Part shown: positions 51,401 to 61,808 of the stretch, piece by piece
Layout: each line of letters starts with the position of its first letter
How positions within the stretch are numbered: the first letter of the stretch is position 1
NCBI GenBank assembly: GCA_964396895.1
Contig: CAYNGJ010000001.1
Location: 350,080 to 414,079, forward strand
Direction of reading: 5' to 3'
DNA length: 64,000 bases
DNA from: UBA2334 sp964396895
GTDB lineage: Bacteria > Pseudomonadota > Gammaproteobacteria > Burkholderiales > Burkholderiaceae_C
The notes under the pieces: generated by a model
Told to the model about the DNA's origin: nothing
What the model saw: only the letters and a program-made list of their open reading frames with translations
Databases searched by the model: none
Made by a program: the position numbers and the translations under genes

Positions 51401-53035
51401 TCAGACGGGGCCCTGGCCACCCTGGCTTTCACGCTCGCGCAGCTTGAATCGTTGGATTTTGCCGGTCGCGGTCTTGGGCAGATCGGACACAAATTCAATC
51501 TGGCGCGGGTATTTGTAAGGCGCCAGCTTGTCTTTCACAAAGGCTTTCAGCTCGGCCTCGCTGGCCTGGGCACCGTTTTTCAGCACCACATAGGCCTTGG
51601 TTTTGGTCAGGCCGTCGGCGTCGTTGACGCCGATGATGGCGGCCTCCAGCACGGCCGGGTGCTGGATGAGCGTGGCTTCCACCTCGAATGGCGACACGTA
51701 AATGCCGCTGACCTTGAGCATGTCGTCGCTGCGCCCGCCGTAGGTGTAGCTGCCGTCGTCGTTGCGGATGTACTTGTCGCCGCTCTTGGTCCAGCCGCCC
51801 TGGAAGGTGTCGCGGGTTTTTTCGCGGTTGCCCCAGTACATCATGGCGGCCGACGGACCGTGGATGTACAGGTCACCCGGCTCGCCGTCGGGCACGGGCT
51901 GGCCGTCGTCGCCGCGCAGCGCCACCTCGTAGCCCGGCACGGGCCAGCCGGTGGTGCCGTAGCGCACGCGCTCGGGTCGGTTTGACAGAAAGATGTGCAG
52001 CATCTCGGTGGAGCCGATGCCATCCACGATGTCGATGCCGAAGTGCGCCTTGAATTTTTCACCCAGCTCGGCGGGCAGCGCCTCGCCTGCCGACGACACC
52101 AGCCGCAGCGCCACGTCGGCTTTGGCGGGCAGGGCAGGGTGGGCCAGCATGCCGGCAAAGCCCGTGGGTGCACCGTAGAACACGGTGGGCTTCACACCGC
52201 CCACCTTGCCCAGCCAGCGGGCGAAGGTGGCGTCGGGCGTGGGTCGCTCGGCCATCAGGATGGTGGTGGCACCGACCGACATGGGAAAGCTCAGCGCATT
52301 GCCCAGCCCATAGGCGAAGAACAGCTTGGCGGCCGAGAAGCACACGTCGCTGTCGGTGAGCTGCAGCACGCGCTTGCCGTACAGCTCTGCCGTCCAGTAC
52401 AGGTTGCCCTGGGCGTGCACCGTGCCTTTGGGCCGCCCGGTGGAGCCGGACGAATACAGCCAGAAACCCGGTTCGTCGGGGCTGGTGGGTGCGGCTTTCA
52501 TGGCGGGTGGCTGGGCCGCCAGAAACACCTCCATGTCCACCTCGGCCGGATGCAGCGGCGCGGCGGGGTGGGAGACGATGACTTTTTTGACCTCGTGGTC
52601 GCTCTTGACCAAGGCGCTGGTGAGCGTGGGCAGCAGCGCGCCCGACACCAGCACGGCTTGCGCGCGCGAGTGTTCCAGCATGTAGGCGTAGTCGTCGGCG
52701 GTCAGCAGCGTATTGACGGCCACTGGCACCACGCCGGCGTAGAGCGCACCCAGGAAGGTGACGGGCCAATCGGCACCGTCTTGCATGAGCAGCAGCACCC
52801 GCTCCTCGCGGCGCAGGCCCATGCCCGTCAACCCGGCGGCCATTTGCCGCACGCGGGCAAACAGCTGGTCGTAGGTGAGGCTGCCGTGGTCGTCCACCAC
52901 CGCCAGCTTGGCACCACGCTGGGCGTTGCAGTCCATCAGGTACTGGGCAAAGTTGAAGGCGGGGCCGGGGGCGGGCACGCCTGCCAGTGTGTCGGGCGTG
53001 TGGGCGGTGCTGTCGGCAAGGTCTTCGGGTGTCAT
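51401..53035 (-). CDS. bclA: Benzoate-CoA ligase
   Basis: 544 residues, acyl-adenylating enzyme that activates benzoate to benzoyl-CoA, the first step of the box pathway. AMP-binding motifs: YSSGSTGRPKGTVH, GIGSTEMLHIFLSN, YGGRSDDMLKVSGIYVSPFEVE and the catalytic Lys in PKTATGKIQRFKLR. FFAYGLGNALSFPMSVGAT is typical of benzoate-CoA ligases. ATG at 53033-53035 has GGAGACACC before it. A dispersed AT-rich element fills the gap to the next gene upstream (the aldehyde dehydrogenase). Confidence 0.93.
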   Translation of the reverse strand: MTPEDLADSTAHTPDTLAGVPAPGPAFNFAQYLMDCNAQRGAKLAVVDDHGSLTYDQLFARVRQMAAGLTGMGLRREERVLLLMQDGADWPVTFLGALYAGVVPVAVNTLLTADDYAYMLEHSRAQAVLVSGALLPTLTSALVKSDHEVKKVIVSHPAAPLHPAEVDMEVFLAAQPPAMKAAPTSPDEPGFWLYSSGSTGRPKGTVHAQGNLYWTAELYGKRVLQLTDSDVCFSAAKLFFAYGLGNALSFPMSVGATTILMAERPTPDATFARWLGKVGGVKPTVFYGAPTGFAGMLAHPALPAKADVALRLVSSAGEALPAELGEKFKAHFGIDIVDGIGSTEMLHIFLSNRPERVRYGTTGWPVPGYEVALRGDDGQPVPDGEPGDLYIHGPSAAMMYWGNREKTRDTFQGGWTKSGDKYIRNDDGSYTYGGRSDDMLKVSGIYVSPFEVEATLIQHPAVLEAAIIGVNDADGLTKTKAYVVLKNGAQASEAELKAFVKDKLAPYKYPRQIEFVSDLPKTATGKIQRFKLRERESQGGQGPV

Positions 53036-53044
53036 GGTGTCTCC

Positions 53045-53100
53045 ATTATTAAGCAAAAAGTGCTTCTATCGCTTGTATTTATTGATGTTTTAGCTATGAA
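53045..53100. repeat. AT-rich dispersed element, copy 8
   Basis: AAGCAAAAAGTGCTTCT, ATCGCTT, ATTTATTGA, six nt, AGCTATGAA: the clearest pair with copy 10. It occupies nearly all of the bclA leader, starting 10 bp from its start codon. Confidence 0.85.
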
Positions 53101-53103
53101 TAT

Positions 53104-54657
53104 TTACAGGTTATCCAGCACGGCGGTGCTGGCCTGCACCGCACAGCGGCGGTGGTAGAAGTTGAGCGCCTTCAGGCCGCCCAGCTCTTCACCGCCACCG
53201 GCACGGCCTGGCCCGCCGTGCAGCGACTGCGGCATCACGTTGCCGTGCCCCGTGTGCAGGGCGGCCACGTCTGGCGAAATGACATGCACACGGCCATGGC
53301 TATCGGCCAGCGCCAGCGCCACGCGGCCCAGCGCAACGGGGTCGGTGCCGTAAACCGACACCACCAGCGAGCCTTGGCCCCGGCGCACCAGTGCCAGTGC
53401 GTGCACCTCATCCCTGTAAGGCATGAGGGTGGCCACGGGGCCGAACACCTCCACGTCGTGGACGATGGCGCAGCCGTCCGGGTCAGGCGTGCCCAGCAGG
53501 GTGGGGCCCACGCAGCAGGCCACCGCCGGGTCGGCATCGACCAACGGGGTGGCGCTGCCGTCGTGCAGCACGGTGGTGTGTGCTTTGAGCTGGGCCAGGC
53601 CCGCCTGTATGGTGTTGAACTGCGCGCGGTTGACCAGCGCACCCATGCGCACAGCGTCGTTGCGCGGGTTGCCCACCGTGGTTTTGGCCAGGCGGGCGCT
53701 GATGGCGGTGGCCGCTGCGTCATACAGCGCTTCGGGCACCAGCACGCGGCGGATGGCCGTGCATTTTTGGCCAGATTTGACTGTCATTTCTCGCGCCACT
53801 TCTTTGGCCAGCAGGTCCAGCGCGGCCTGGGTGTCTTCAGCGGTGCCGCCGGGCAGCATCACGGCGGAGTTGACGCTGTCGGCCTCGATGTTCACGCGCA
53901 CCGAGCGCTGTACCACCGCAGGGTGCGAGCGGATGACCGCCGCCGTGTCTGCCGAACCGGTGAATGACACCACGTCAAACGGCTGCAACTGGTCCAGCAG
54001 GCCCGCCGAGCTGCCGCAGATGACCGACAGAGCGCCGGGTGGGAAGATGCCCGCATCCACCACGTCTTTGACCATGCGCTGCGTCAGCCAGGCGGTGCTG
54101 GTGGCGGGCTTGACGATGACGGGCACGCCCGAGAGCAGGGCGGGCGCGGCCTTTTCCCACAAGCCCCAAGCCGGGAAGTTGAAGGCGTTGATGAACAGCG
54201 CCACGCCGCGCGTGGGTACCAGCACATGCTGGCTCTGGAACAGCGGGTCTTTGCCCAGGCGTGCAGCGTCGCCGTCGCTCAGGTGGTGTACTTCACCCAG
54301 TCCTGCGCCCAGTTTCGCGTAGGTGCTGAGGGTGAAGATGCCGCCGTCAATGTCCACAGCCGAGTCGTTTTTGACCGTGCCGCTGTTGGCGGTGGCGATG
54401 TCGTAATAGGCATCGCGGTGGGTTTGCAGCACCTTCACGGTCTGGGCCAGCAGGGCGGCGCGCTGGGCGTAGGTGAGGGCCCGCAGGGCGGCACCGCCTG
54501 CTTCGCGCGCAAAGCGGAAGGCCTCGGGCAGGTTAAGGCCGGTGGCATCCACGCGGCAAAGTTCCGTGCCCAGCACGGGGTCAAACAAAGCAGTGCCGGT
54601 GCCTGTGCCGTCAATCCACTGGCCGTGGACGTGGTTGGGGAGCAATGGGGTGGTCAT
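53104..54657 (-). CDS. boxD: 3,4-dehydroadipyl-CoA semialdehyde dehydrogenase (BoxD)
   Basis: 517 residues, aldehyde dehydrogenase of the PaaN/BoxD type; oxidises the ring-opened semialdehyde from BoxC to 3,4-dehydroadipyl-CoA with NADP+. Motifs: LFINAFNFPAWGLWEKAAPALLSGVPVIVKPA, SFTGSADTAAVIRSH, the nucleophile in TVKSGQKCTAIRRV, and the BoxD-type ending GGPGRAGGGEELGGLKALNFYHRR. It lies upstream of bclA on the same strand. Its leader contains a dispersed element. Confidence 0.92.
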   Translation of the reverse strand: MTTPLLPNHVHGQWIDGTGTGTALFDPVLGTELCRVDATGLNLPEAFRFAREAGGAALRALTYAQRAALLAQTVKVLQTHRDAYYDIATANSGTVKNDSAVDIDGGIFTLSTYAKLGAGLGEVHHLSDGDAARLGKDPLFQSQHVLVPTRGVALFINAFNFPAWGLWEKAAPALLSGVPVIVKPATSTAWLTQRMVKDVVDAGIFPPGALSVICGSSAGLLDQLQPFDVVSFTGSADTAAVIRSHPAVVQRSVRVNIEADSVNSAVMLPGGTAEDTQAALDLLAKEVAREMTVKSGQKCTAIRRVLVPEALYDAAATAISARLAKTTVGNPRNDAVRMGALVNRAQFNTIQAGLAQLKAHTTVLHDGSATPLVDADPAVACCVGPTLLGTPDPDGCAIVHDVEVFGPVATLMPYRDEVHALALVRRGQGSLVVSVYGTDPVALGRVALALADSHGRVHVISPDVAALHTGHGNVMPQSLHGGPGRAGGGEELGGLKALNFYHRRCAVQASTAVLDNL

Positions 54658-54665
54658 GGGGGTTT

Positions 54666-54718
54666 TCTCAAATAGAGTAGCTGTAATCGCTTTCCAATCA
54701 ATCGATACAGCCTAATTT
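54666..54718. repeat. AT-rich dispersed element, copy 9
   Basis: AATAGAGTAGCTGTA, ATCGCTT, about 18 nt, ACAGCCTA. Located 9 bp upstream of the boxD start codon. Confidence 0.6.
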
Positions 54719-54751
54719 CGTTGTAATTTTCGTGTGGTGGTCGGTGGCTGA

Positions 54752-55225
54752 TCAGCGGCTGAACTCAATGCGGCCTTCGGGCAGCAGGTACAGCACCAAG
54801 GCACGGCCACCGGCCACGGTGGGCGGGTGGGCGGTGCCTGGGCCGTACACCAGCCAGCCCGCACCGTGGCCGTCGAAGGTGGCGGCGTCGTCCAGCGGCA
54901 TGATGAGGTCAATCTCGCCCAGCGGGTGGGTGTGGTGTGGCCCGGCCACGTCGGCCATGTCCACCACGTCCACAGAAAAACCATCCAGTCCGGCATCGGG
55001 TTTGAAGATGCGGCCATATTTCAGGCCCCCGGCTTCGCGCTGGCACAGCCAGCCATCGGTCACGCCCTGTTGGCAAGCCGCTTTCAGTTGGGTGTACAGC
55101 GTGCTGCGCGGGCCGTGCTGGGTGTTGAGCCAGTCCTGCAACTGCCCGTCCAGGGCGCGGTGGCTGAGTTGTGGGGTCAGTTCTTTCAGCAAGGCCTGAA
55201 AGCCTGCAGGGTCGATCGGTGTCAT
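54752..55225 (-). CDS. DUF4863 family protein
   Basis: 157 residues, a cupin-like or small-barrel protein of unknown function repeatedly found in aerobic benzoyl-CoA gene clusters. Features: HHTHPLGEIDLIMPLDDAATFDGHGAGWLVYGPGTAHPPTV, with a His-rich metal-binding-like stretch, and a helical N-terminus. It is the first gene of the minus-strand group DUF4863-boxD-bclA and is divergent from boxR. Confidence 0.8.
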   Translation of the reverse strand: MTPIDPAGFQALLKELTPQLSHRALDGQLQDWLNTQHGPRSTLYTQLKAACQQGVTDGWLCQREAGGLKYGRIFKPDAGLDGFSVDVVDMADVAGPHHTHPLGEIDLIMPLDDAATFDGHGAGWLVYGPGTAHPPTVAGGRALVLYLLPEGRIEFSR

Positions 55226-55283
55226 GGGGGCTCCTCGTTACACTTGCGTCAGTTGCGGATATGAAATATCGTGCATGGCGTCA

Positions 55284-55311
55284 AGGTTAACGAATCCATT
55301 TTTAATGTCAA
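55284..55311 (-). promoter_or_regulatory. Possible promoter for the DUF4863-boxD-bclA group
   Basis: Minus strand TTGACA (55311-55306), 16 nt, TAACCT (55289-55284). The -35 is perfect, the -10 weak. TGCA boxes flank it at 55272 and 55321, suggesting BoxR control. Confidence 0.4.
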
Positions 55312-55340
55312 GCAATATATTGCATGAATCGGGGTTGACG

Positions 55341-56228
55341 GTGAAATCCCGACCCGAGATCGACAAAAACCCTTTCCTCATGGCGCTGGGGGAGCGCGTC
55401 CGTGCCTTGCGTGCTCGCAGGGGCATGACGCGCAAGGCCGTGGCGCAGGCGGCCGAGGTGTCCGAGCGCCACTTGGCCAACCTGGAGTACGGGGAGGGCA
55501 ATGTGTCCATCCTGCTGTTGCTGCAGGTGGCTCAGGCCTTGCAAAGCTCATTGGCCGAATTGCTGGGCGACGTGACCACGCAATCCCCGGAGTGGCTGCT
55601 CATCCGCGAATTGCTGGAGGGGCGCGACGACGCCACCCTGCGCAAGGTGCGGGTCACCCTGGCCGACATGCTGGGCACGGGCTCTGGGCGGACCGGCCAA
55701 AGCAGCTGTGTGGCCCTGATCGGTTTGCGTGGGGCGGGCAAGTCCACGCTGGGGCAGATGCTGGCCGAAGACCTGGGGTTTCCCTTCGTGGAGTTGAGCC
55801 GCGAGATCGAAAAATTCGCGGGCTGCAGCGTCTCGGAAATCCAGGGCCTGTATGGTCAAAATGCCTACCGCCGGTACGAGCGCCGGGCGGTGGAGGAGGC
55901 CATTCAAATTTACCCCGAGGCCGTGCTGGCCACGCCCGGTGGCCTGGTGTCGGACGCGGCCACCTTCAATTTGCTGCTGGCGCACTGCACCACGGTGTGG
56001 TTGCAGGCCGACCCCGAAGACCACATGAACCGCGTGCGCGCCCAAGGCGACCTGCGGCCCATGGCCGCCAGCCACGAGGCCATGGAAGACCTGAAAACCA
56101 TTTTGGCGGGCCGCTCGGCCTTTTATTCCAAGTCTCAACTCAAGGTCAACACCAGCGACCAGTCGCTGGCCGACACCTTTGTCATCCTGCGCGCCAAGGT
56201 GCGCGACGTGTTGGGACTGGCGATTTAG
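55341..56228 (+). CDS. boxR: BoxR/BzdR-type regulator: HTH fused to shikimate-kinase-like domain
   Basis: 295 residues from the chosen GTG. An XRE-type helix-turn-helix comes first (LGERVRALRARRGMTRKAVAQAAEVSERHLANLEYGEGN). After a linker the protein continues as a shikimate-kinase-like domain with P-loop LIGLRGAGKSTLGQML, ELSREIEKFAGCSVSEI and TPGGLVS. In BzdR and BoxR this domain binds benzoyl-CoA, relieving repression of the box operon. GTG at 55341 has GGGG upstream; ATG at 55305 would add 12 residues. It lies just upstream of boxC and has TGCA boxes on both sides. Confidence 0.92.
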   Translation: MKSRPEIDKNPFLMALGERVRALRARRGMTRKAVAQAAEVSERHLANLEYGEGNVSILLLLQVAQALQSSLAELLGDVTTQSPEWLLIRELLEGRDDATLRKVRVTLADMLGTGSGRTGQSSCVALIGLRGAGKSTLGQMLAEDLGFPFVELSREIEKFAGCSVSEIQGLYGQNAYRRYERRAVEEAIQIYPEAVLATPGGLVSDAATFNLLLAHCTTVWLQADPEDHMNRVRAQGDLRPMAASHEAMEDLKTILAGRSAFYSKSQLKVNTSDQSLADTFVILRAKVRDVLGLAI

Positions 56229-56318
56229 TGCATGTGTTAAAAAAATATGCATAAAAATGCTTGACTTCGGAAAAATGCATGCAGTATGATGCATGTCATC
56301 GAAATGCAGGATTGTGCA
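56229..56318 (+). promoter_or_regulatory. boxC promoter with clustered TGCA operator boxes
   Basis: A near-consensus sigma-70 promoter: TTGACT (56261-56266), 18 nt, TATGAT (56285-56290). Seven TGCA tetramers start at 56229, 56248, 56276, 56280, 56290, 56305 and 56315. Two pairs are spaced TGCA-N6-TGCA (56280/56290 and 56305/56315). They cover the -10 and the start region, so binding would block RNA polymerase. TGCA direct repeats are the described operators of BzdR. Confidence 0.8.
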
Positions 56319-56340
56319 TTTCATTTTTCAGGAGACTTCC

Positions 56341-58047
56341 ATGAATGCACCCCAGACCATCCAGACACTTTCACCCGCCCCCGTCAACTACCAGACCCAC
56401 CCCAGCCAGTACCGCCACTGGAAGTTGAGCTTCAACGGCCCCGTGGCCACGCTGGCCGCCGACTTTGACGAGAACGCCGGCTTGCGCCCTGGCTACAAGC
56501 TCAAGCTCAACAGCTACGACCTGGGCGTGGACATCGAACTGAATGATGCCGTGCAGCGCATCCGCTTCGAGCACCCTGAGGTGCGCACGGTGGTGGTCAC
56601 CAGCGCGAAAGACAAGGTGTTTTGCTCGGGCGCCAATATCTTCATGCTGGGTGTGTCCACCCATGCTTGGAAAGTGAACTTCTGCAAGTTCACCAACGAA
56701 ACCCGCAACGGCCTGGAAGACAGCAGCGCCCGCAGCGGCCTGAAGTTTTTGGCCGCCGTCAACGGTGCCTGCGCCGGTGGTGGTTACGAGCTGGCCCTGG
56801 CCTGTGACGAAATCATTCTGGTGGACGACCGCAGCAGCGCCGTCAGCCTGCCTGAGGTGCCTTTGCTGGGTGTGTTGCCCGGCACCGGCGGCCTGACCCG
56901 CGTGACCGACAAGCGCAAAGTGCGCCACGATCTGGCCGACATCTTTTGCACCACCAACGAAGGCGTGCGCGGCAAAAAGGCCAAGGACTGGCGCCTGGTG
57001 GACGACATCGTCAAGCCCGCCCAGTTTGCCGAGGCGGTGCAAAAGCGCGCCCTGGAGCTGGCCGCCCAAAGCGACCGCCCAGCCAGCGGCAAGGGCGTGA
57101 CCCTCAACCCGCTGACGCGCACGCTCACCGATGAGGCGCTGACCTACACCCATGTGGGCGTGGCACTGGATCGCAGCAAACGCACCGCCACTTTCACCGT
57201 CAAGGCCCCCACCGGCGCACAGCCGACCGACGTGGCCGGGATCGAAGCCGCTGGTGACCAGTGGTACCCACTGGCCATGGCCCGCGAGCTGGAAGATGCC
57301 ATCTTGCACATGCGCACCAACGAGCTGGAGCTGGGCACCTGGCTCATCAAGACCGAAGGCGACAGCGCCGCCGTGTTGGCCATGGACGCCGTGCTCCACG
57401 CCCACATGGGCCACTGGCTGGTGCGTGAAACCGTGGGCCTGCTGCGCCGCACCTTCAGCCGCCTGGATGTGAGCAGCCGCAGCTTGTTTGCGCTGGTTGA
57501 ATCCGGCTCCTGCTTTGCAGGCAGCTTGCTGGAGCTGGCCCTGGCCTGTGACCGCATTTACCACCTGGCCTTGCCTGACGACGAACTGGCGGCGCCCAAG
57601 ATCACCGTGGGTGCCCTCAACTTCGGTACCTATCCCATGGCCACCGAAGAAAGCCGTCTGGGCCGCCGCTTCTACAACGAAGCCCCCGCCATGGACGCGG
57701 TGCGTGCCGTGGCCGCAGACAGCGCCAAGGGTGTCGCGGGCCAGCCGCTGGACGCCGATGCAGCGTTTGCTCTGGGCCTGGTTACCGCCAACCCCGATGA
57801 CATCGACTGGGCCGATGAAACCCGCCTGGCCATTGAGGAGCGTGTGGCCATGAGCCCCGATGCCCTCACCGGCATGGAAGCCAACCTGCGCTTCAACGGC
57901 GTGGAAACCATGGCCACCCGCGTGTTTGGCCGTCTGACCGCCTGGCAGAACTGGATTTTCCAGCGCCCCAACGCCGTCGGCGAAAAGGGTGCGCTCAAGG
58001 TGTTTGGCAAGGGCGACAAGGCCGCCTTCAATTGGGAACGTGTCTGA
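56341..58047 (+). CDS. boxC: 2,3-epoxybenzoyl-CoA dihydrolase (benzoyl-CoA-dihydrodiol lyase)
   Basis: 568 residues; opens the ring of 2,3-epoxybenzoyl-CoA, releasing formate and the dehydroadipyl-CoA semialdehyde. It is a crotonase-fold protein made of two related halves: KVFCSGANIFMLG with LAAVNGACAGGGYELALACDEI in the first, and the ALVESGSCFAGSLLELALACDRIYHL region in the second. ATG at 56341 has AGGAGACTTCC directly upstream. First structural gene of boxCBA. Confidence 0.95.
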   Translation: MNAPQTIQTLSPAPVNYQTHPSQYRHWKLSFNGPVATLAADFDENAGLRPGYKLKLNSYDLGVDIELNDAVQRIRFEHPEVRTVVVTSAKDKVFCSGANIFMLGVSTHAWKVNFCKFTNETRNGLEDSSARSGLKFLAAVNGACAGGGYELALACDEIILVDDRSSAVSLPEVPLLGVLPGTGGLTRVTDKRKVRHDLADIFCTTNEGVRGKKAKDWRLVDDIVKPAQFAEAVQKRALELAAQSDRPASGKGVTLNPLTRTLTDEALTYTHVGVALDRSKRTATFTVKAPTGAQPTDVAGIEAAGDQWYPLAMARELEDAILHMRTNELELGTWLIKTEGDSAAVLAMDAVLHAHMGHWLVRETVGLLRRTFSRLDVSSRSLFALVESGSCFAGSLLELALACDRIYHLALPDDELAAPKITVGALNFGTYPMATEESRLGRRFYNEAPAMDAVRAVAADSAKGVAGQPLDADAAFALGLVTANPDDIDWADETRLAIEERVAMSPDALTGMEANLRFNGVETMATRVFGRLTAWQNWIFQRPNAVGEKGALKVFGKGDKAAFNWERV

Positions 58048-58099
58048 GCGTCCCGCCCCACATTGATTGACGTTGTGCAGCGTGGTCCGGGCGGGGCGC
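58048..58099. other. Inverted repeat between boxC and boxB
   Basis: GCGTCCCGCCC (58048-58058) can pair with GGGCGGGGCGC (58089-58099) with one G-U wobble; the loop is about 30 nt. No T-run. It may affect message stability. Confidence 0.5.
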
Positions 58100-58148
58100 T
58101 GCAACCGAAAATTTTCCCCCGAGCTTTTCCAGACTTCGGAGACACCTC

Positions 58149-59576
<1,428 letters not shown>

Positions 59577-59600
59577 GCCGCAGGCCAGCATGCAAAATCC

Positions 59601-59633
59601 GGGGCCTGGCTGGTGACGGCCAGCCCCTTTTTT
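59601..59633 (+). terminator. Terminator-like hairpin between boxB and boxA
   Basis: GGGGCcTGGC (one bulged C) pairs with GCCAGCCCC and is followed by six T residues. It fits a rho-independent terminator on the plus strand inside the operon, 53 bp before boxA. Confidence 0.7.
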
Positions 59634-59685
59634 GCCTGGGGCCCACCGCAGCCCCCACGCAGAGACAGAACCAGGAGACCACCCC

Positions 59686-60996
59686 ATGCCCGCCACCGAA
59701 GTGCAGTTCATCAAGCAGCACCTGATCGATCCGGAAATTTGCATCCGCTGCAACACCTGCGAGGCCATTTGCCCGGTGCAGGCCATTACCCACGACAGCA
59801 ACAACTACGTGGTGGACGTGGACAAGTGCAACTGGTGCAACGACTGCATCTCGCCCTGTCCCACCGGCAGCATCGACAACTACCGCACCGTCACCAAGGC
59901 TGTGGCTTACAGCCTGGCTGACCAGTTCAGCTGGGACGTGCTGCCCGCCGAGCGTTCGCGCGCGGAGCTGGCTGAACAGGCGGGTGCCGCCAGCGACGCG
60001 GCCGACGACGCAGGCCCGCCCGCCACCTCTGCCGCCCCGGGGACACAGGCCACCAGCGCCGATGGTGTGCCCGTCTTCAACAGTGCGCAGTATGGTGCCA
60101 CCGTGCCGCCCTGGTCGGCCGCCCACCCTTACACCAACCTCTACGGCCCCAAAGCGGCGCAGAAAACGGTGGAGGCCACGGTCACCGGCAACCTGCGCGT
60201 CACCGAAGTGGGCCAGCAGGCCGGGCACGATTACGACACCCACCACGTGGTGCTGGACTTTGGCAGCATGCCCTTCCCCGTGCTGGAGGGGCAGTCCATC
60301 GGCATCGTCCCGCCGGGCACCGACGACAAGGGTCGCAACCACCACGCCCGCCAGTACTCGATTGCCAGCCCGCGCAACGGCGAACGCCCAGGCCACAACA
60401 ACCTGTCGCTCACCATCAAGCGCGTGTTGGAAGACCACCAGGGCCAACCCGTGCGCGGTGTGGGCAGCAACTACATGTGCGACCTGAAGGTGGGCGACAA
60501 GGTGCAGGTCATTGGACCCTTCGGCGGCAGTTTCCTCATGCCCAACCACCCCAAGAGCCACATCGTGATGATTTGCACAGGCACTGGCAGTGCGCCCATG
60601 CGCGCCATGACCGAGTGGCGGCGGCGGCTGCGCCAGACGGGCAAGTTCGAGGGCGGCAAGCTCATGCTGTTTTTCGGTGCCCGCTCCCGCGAGGAGCTGC
60701 CGTATTTCGGGCCCTTGCAAAACCTGCCCAAAGACTTCATTGACACCAGCTTTTCTTTCTCGCGCGAGGCGGGCAAACCCAAGCGCTACGTGCAAGACGC
60801 CATGCGCGAGCGCGCCGCCGATCTGGCCGCCCTGCTGACCGACCCCAACGCCTGCTTTTACGTCTGCGGCCTCAAGGCCATGGAAGAGGGGGTGGTGCTG
60901 GCACTGCGCGACATCGCGACCCAGGCCGGATTGAACTGGGACAGCGTGGGGGCTGATCTGAAAGCCCAAGGCCGTTTGCACCTGGAAACTTACTGA
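59686..60996 (+). CDS. boxA: Benzoyl-CoA 2,3-epoxidase subunit A (reductase)
   Basis: 436 residues; NADPH-dependent reductase passing electrons to BoxB. N-terminal 2[4Fe-4S] ferredoxin domain: CIRCNTCEAICPVQA and CNWCNDCISPCPTGS. A linker of about 60 residues rich in Ala/Pro follows. The ferredoxin-NADP reductase module then has RQYSIASPRNG (FAD), MICTGTGSAPMRAM (NADP) and FYVCGLKAMEEG. ATG at 59686 follows AGGAGACC. Confidence 0.95.
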   Translation: MPATEVQFIKQHLIDPEICIRCNTCEAICPVQAITHDSNNYVVDVDKCNWCNDCISPCPTGSIDNYRTVTKAVAYSLADQFSWDVLPAERSRAELAEQAGAASDAADDAGPPATSAAPGTQATSADGVPVFNSAQYGATVPPWSAAHPYTNLYGPKAAQKTVEATVTGNLRVTEVGQQAGHDYDTHHVVLDFGSMPFPVLEGQSIGIVPPGTDDKGRNHHARQYSIASPRNGERPGHNNLSLTIKRVLEDHQGQPVRGVGSNYMCDLKVGDKVQVIGPFGGSFLMPNHPKSHIVMICTGTGSAPMRAMTEWRRRLRQTGKFEGGKLMLFFGARSREELPYFGPLQNLPKDFIDTSFSFSREAGKPKRYVQDAMRERAADLAALLTDPNACFYVCGLKAMEEGVVLALRDIATQAGLNWDSVGADLKAQGRLHLETY

Positions 60997-60998
60997 GC

Positions 60999-61808
60999 AT
61001 GAGCATGAATTTTCAAACCCTGAGTCTGACCACCCGCCAACCCGGTGTGGCGCAGGTCACCATGAACCGGCCGGCGGTGTTCAACGCCTTTGACGAAGCC
61101 ATGATTGCCGAGTTGGACCAGGCATTTGCCGAACTGGTGCGCGACCCAGCGGTGCGCGTCATCGTCCTGGCCGGGGCGGGCAAACACTTCAGTGCTGGCG
61201 CCGACTTGCAGTGGATGCAACGTGCCAGTGCCGCCCCGTTGGACTGGAACGTGGCCGATGCCCGAAAGTTTGCCGACATGCTGGCCCGCATCGAGGCTTG
61301 CCCCAAGCCCACCGTGGCCCGCATTCAGGGTGCGGCGCTGGGCGGTGGCGTGGGCCTCACGGCCGCGTGTGACATCGCCATTGCCACCGACAACGCCAGC
61401 TTTGCCGTGAGCGAGGCCAAGTTCGGCATCCTGCCTGCCGTCATTGGTCCCTGTGTGACCAACGCCGTGGGCAAGCGCCAGGCCAAACGCCTGGCCCTGA
61501 CCGCCACCCGCGTGGGCGCGGCCGAGGCACTGGCCATGGGCCTGGTACAACAGGTGGTGGCGTTGGATGCCGGGTGTGCCGCGCTGGACGCAGCGGTGGA
61601 TGCCACTGTGGCCGACCTGCTGGTGTGCGGCCCACAGGCCCAGGTGGAAATCAAAAACCTGTTCGCACAATTGGCCGTTGGCCCCATCACCCCCGAGGTG
61701 CGCGAGCTCACCGCTCAAACCATCGCCCGTGTGCGCGGTACCCCCGAGGCGCGCGACGGTTTTGCCGCTTTCCTGAACAAACAACCAGCCCCCTGGGCCC
61801 AACCATGA
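60999..61808 (+). CDS. Enoyl-CoA hydratase/isomerase
   Basis: 269 residues, crotonase fold. Oxyanion-hole regions: GAGKHFSAGADLQWM and QGAALGGGVGLTAACDIAIA; the Glu in FAVSEAKFGILPAVIG is a likely catalytic residue. In this position it probably hydrates or isomerises dehydroadipyl-CoA on the way to 3-hydroxyadipyl-CoA. Sequence is also like methylglutaconyl-CoA hydratases, so the substrate is inferred from context. It starts 2 bp after boxA and overlaps the next gene by 4 nt. Confidence 0.87.
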   Translation: MSMNFQTLSLTTRQPGVAQVTMNRPAVFNAFDEAMIAELDQAFAELVRDPAVRVIVLAGAGKHFSAGADLQWMQRASAAPLDWNVADARKFADMLARIEACPKPTVARIQGAALGGGVGLTAACDIAIATDNASFAVSEAKFGILPAVIGPCVTNAVGKRQAKRLALTATRVGAAEALAMGLVQQVVALDAGCAALDAAVDATVADLLVCGPQAQVEIKNLFAQLAVGPITPEVRELTAQTIARVRGTPEARDGFAAFLNKQPAPWAQP

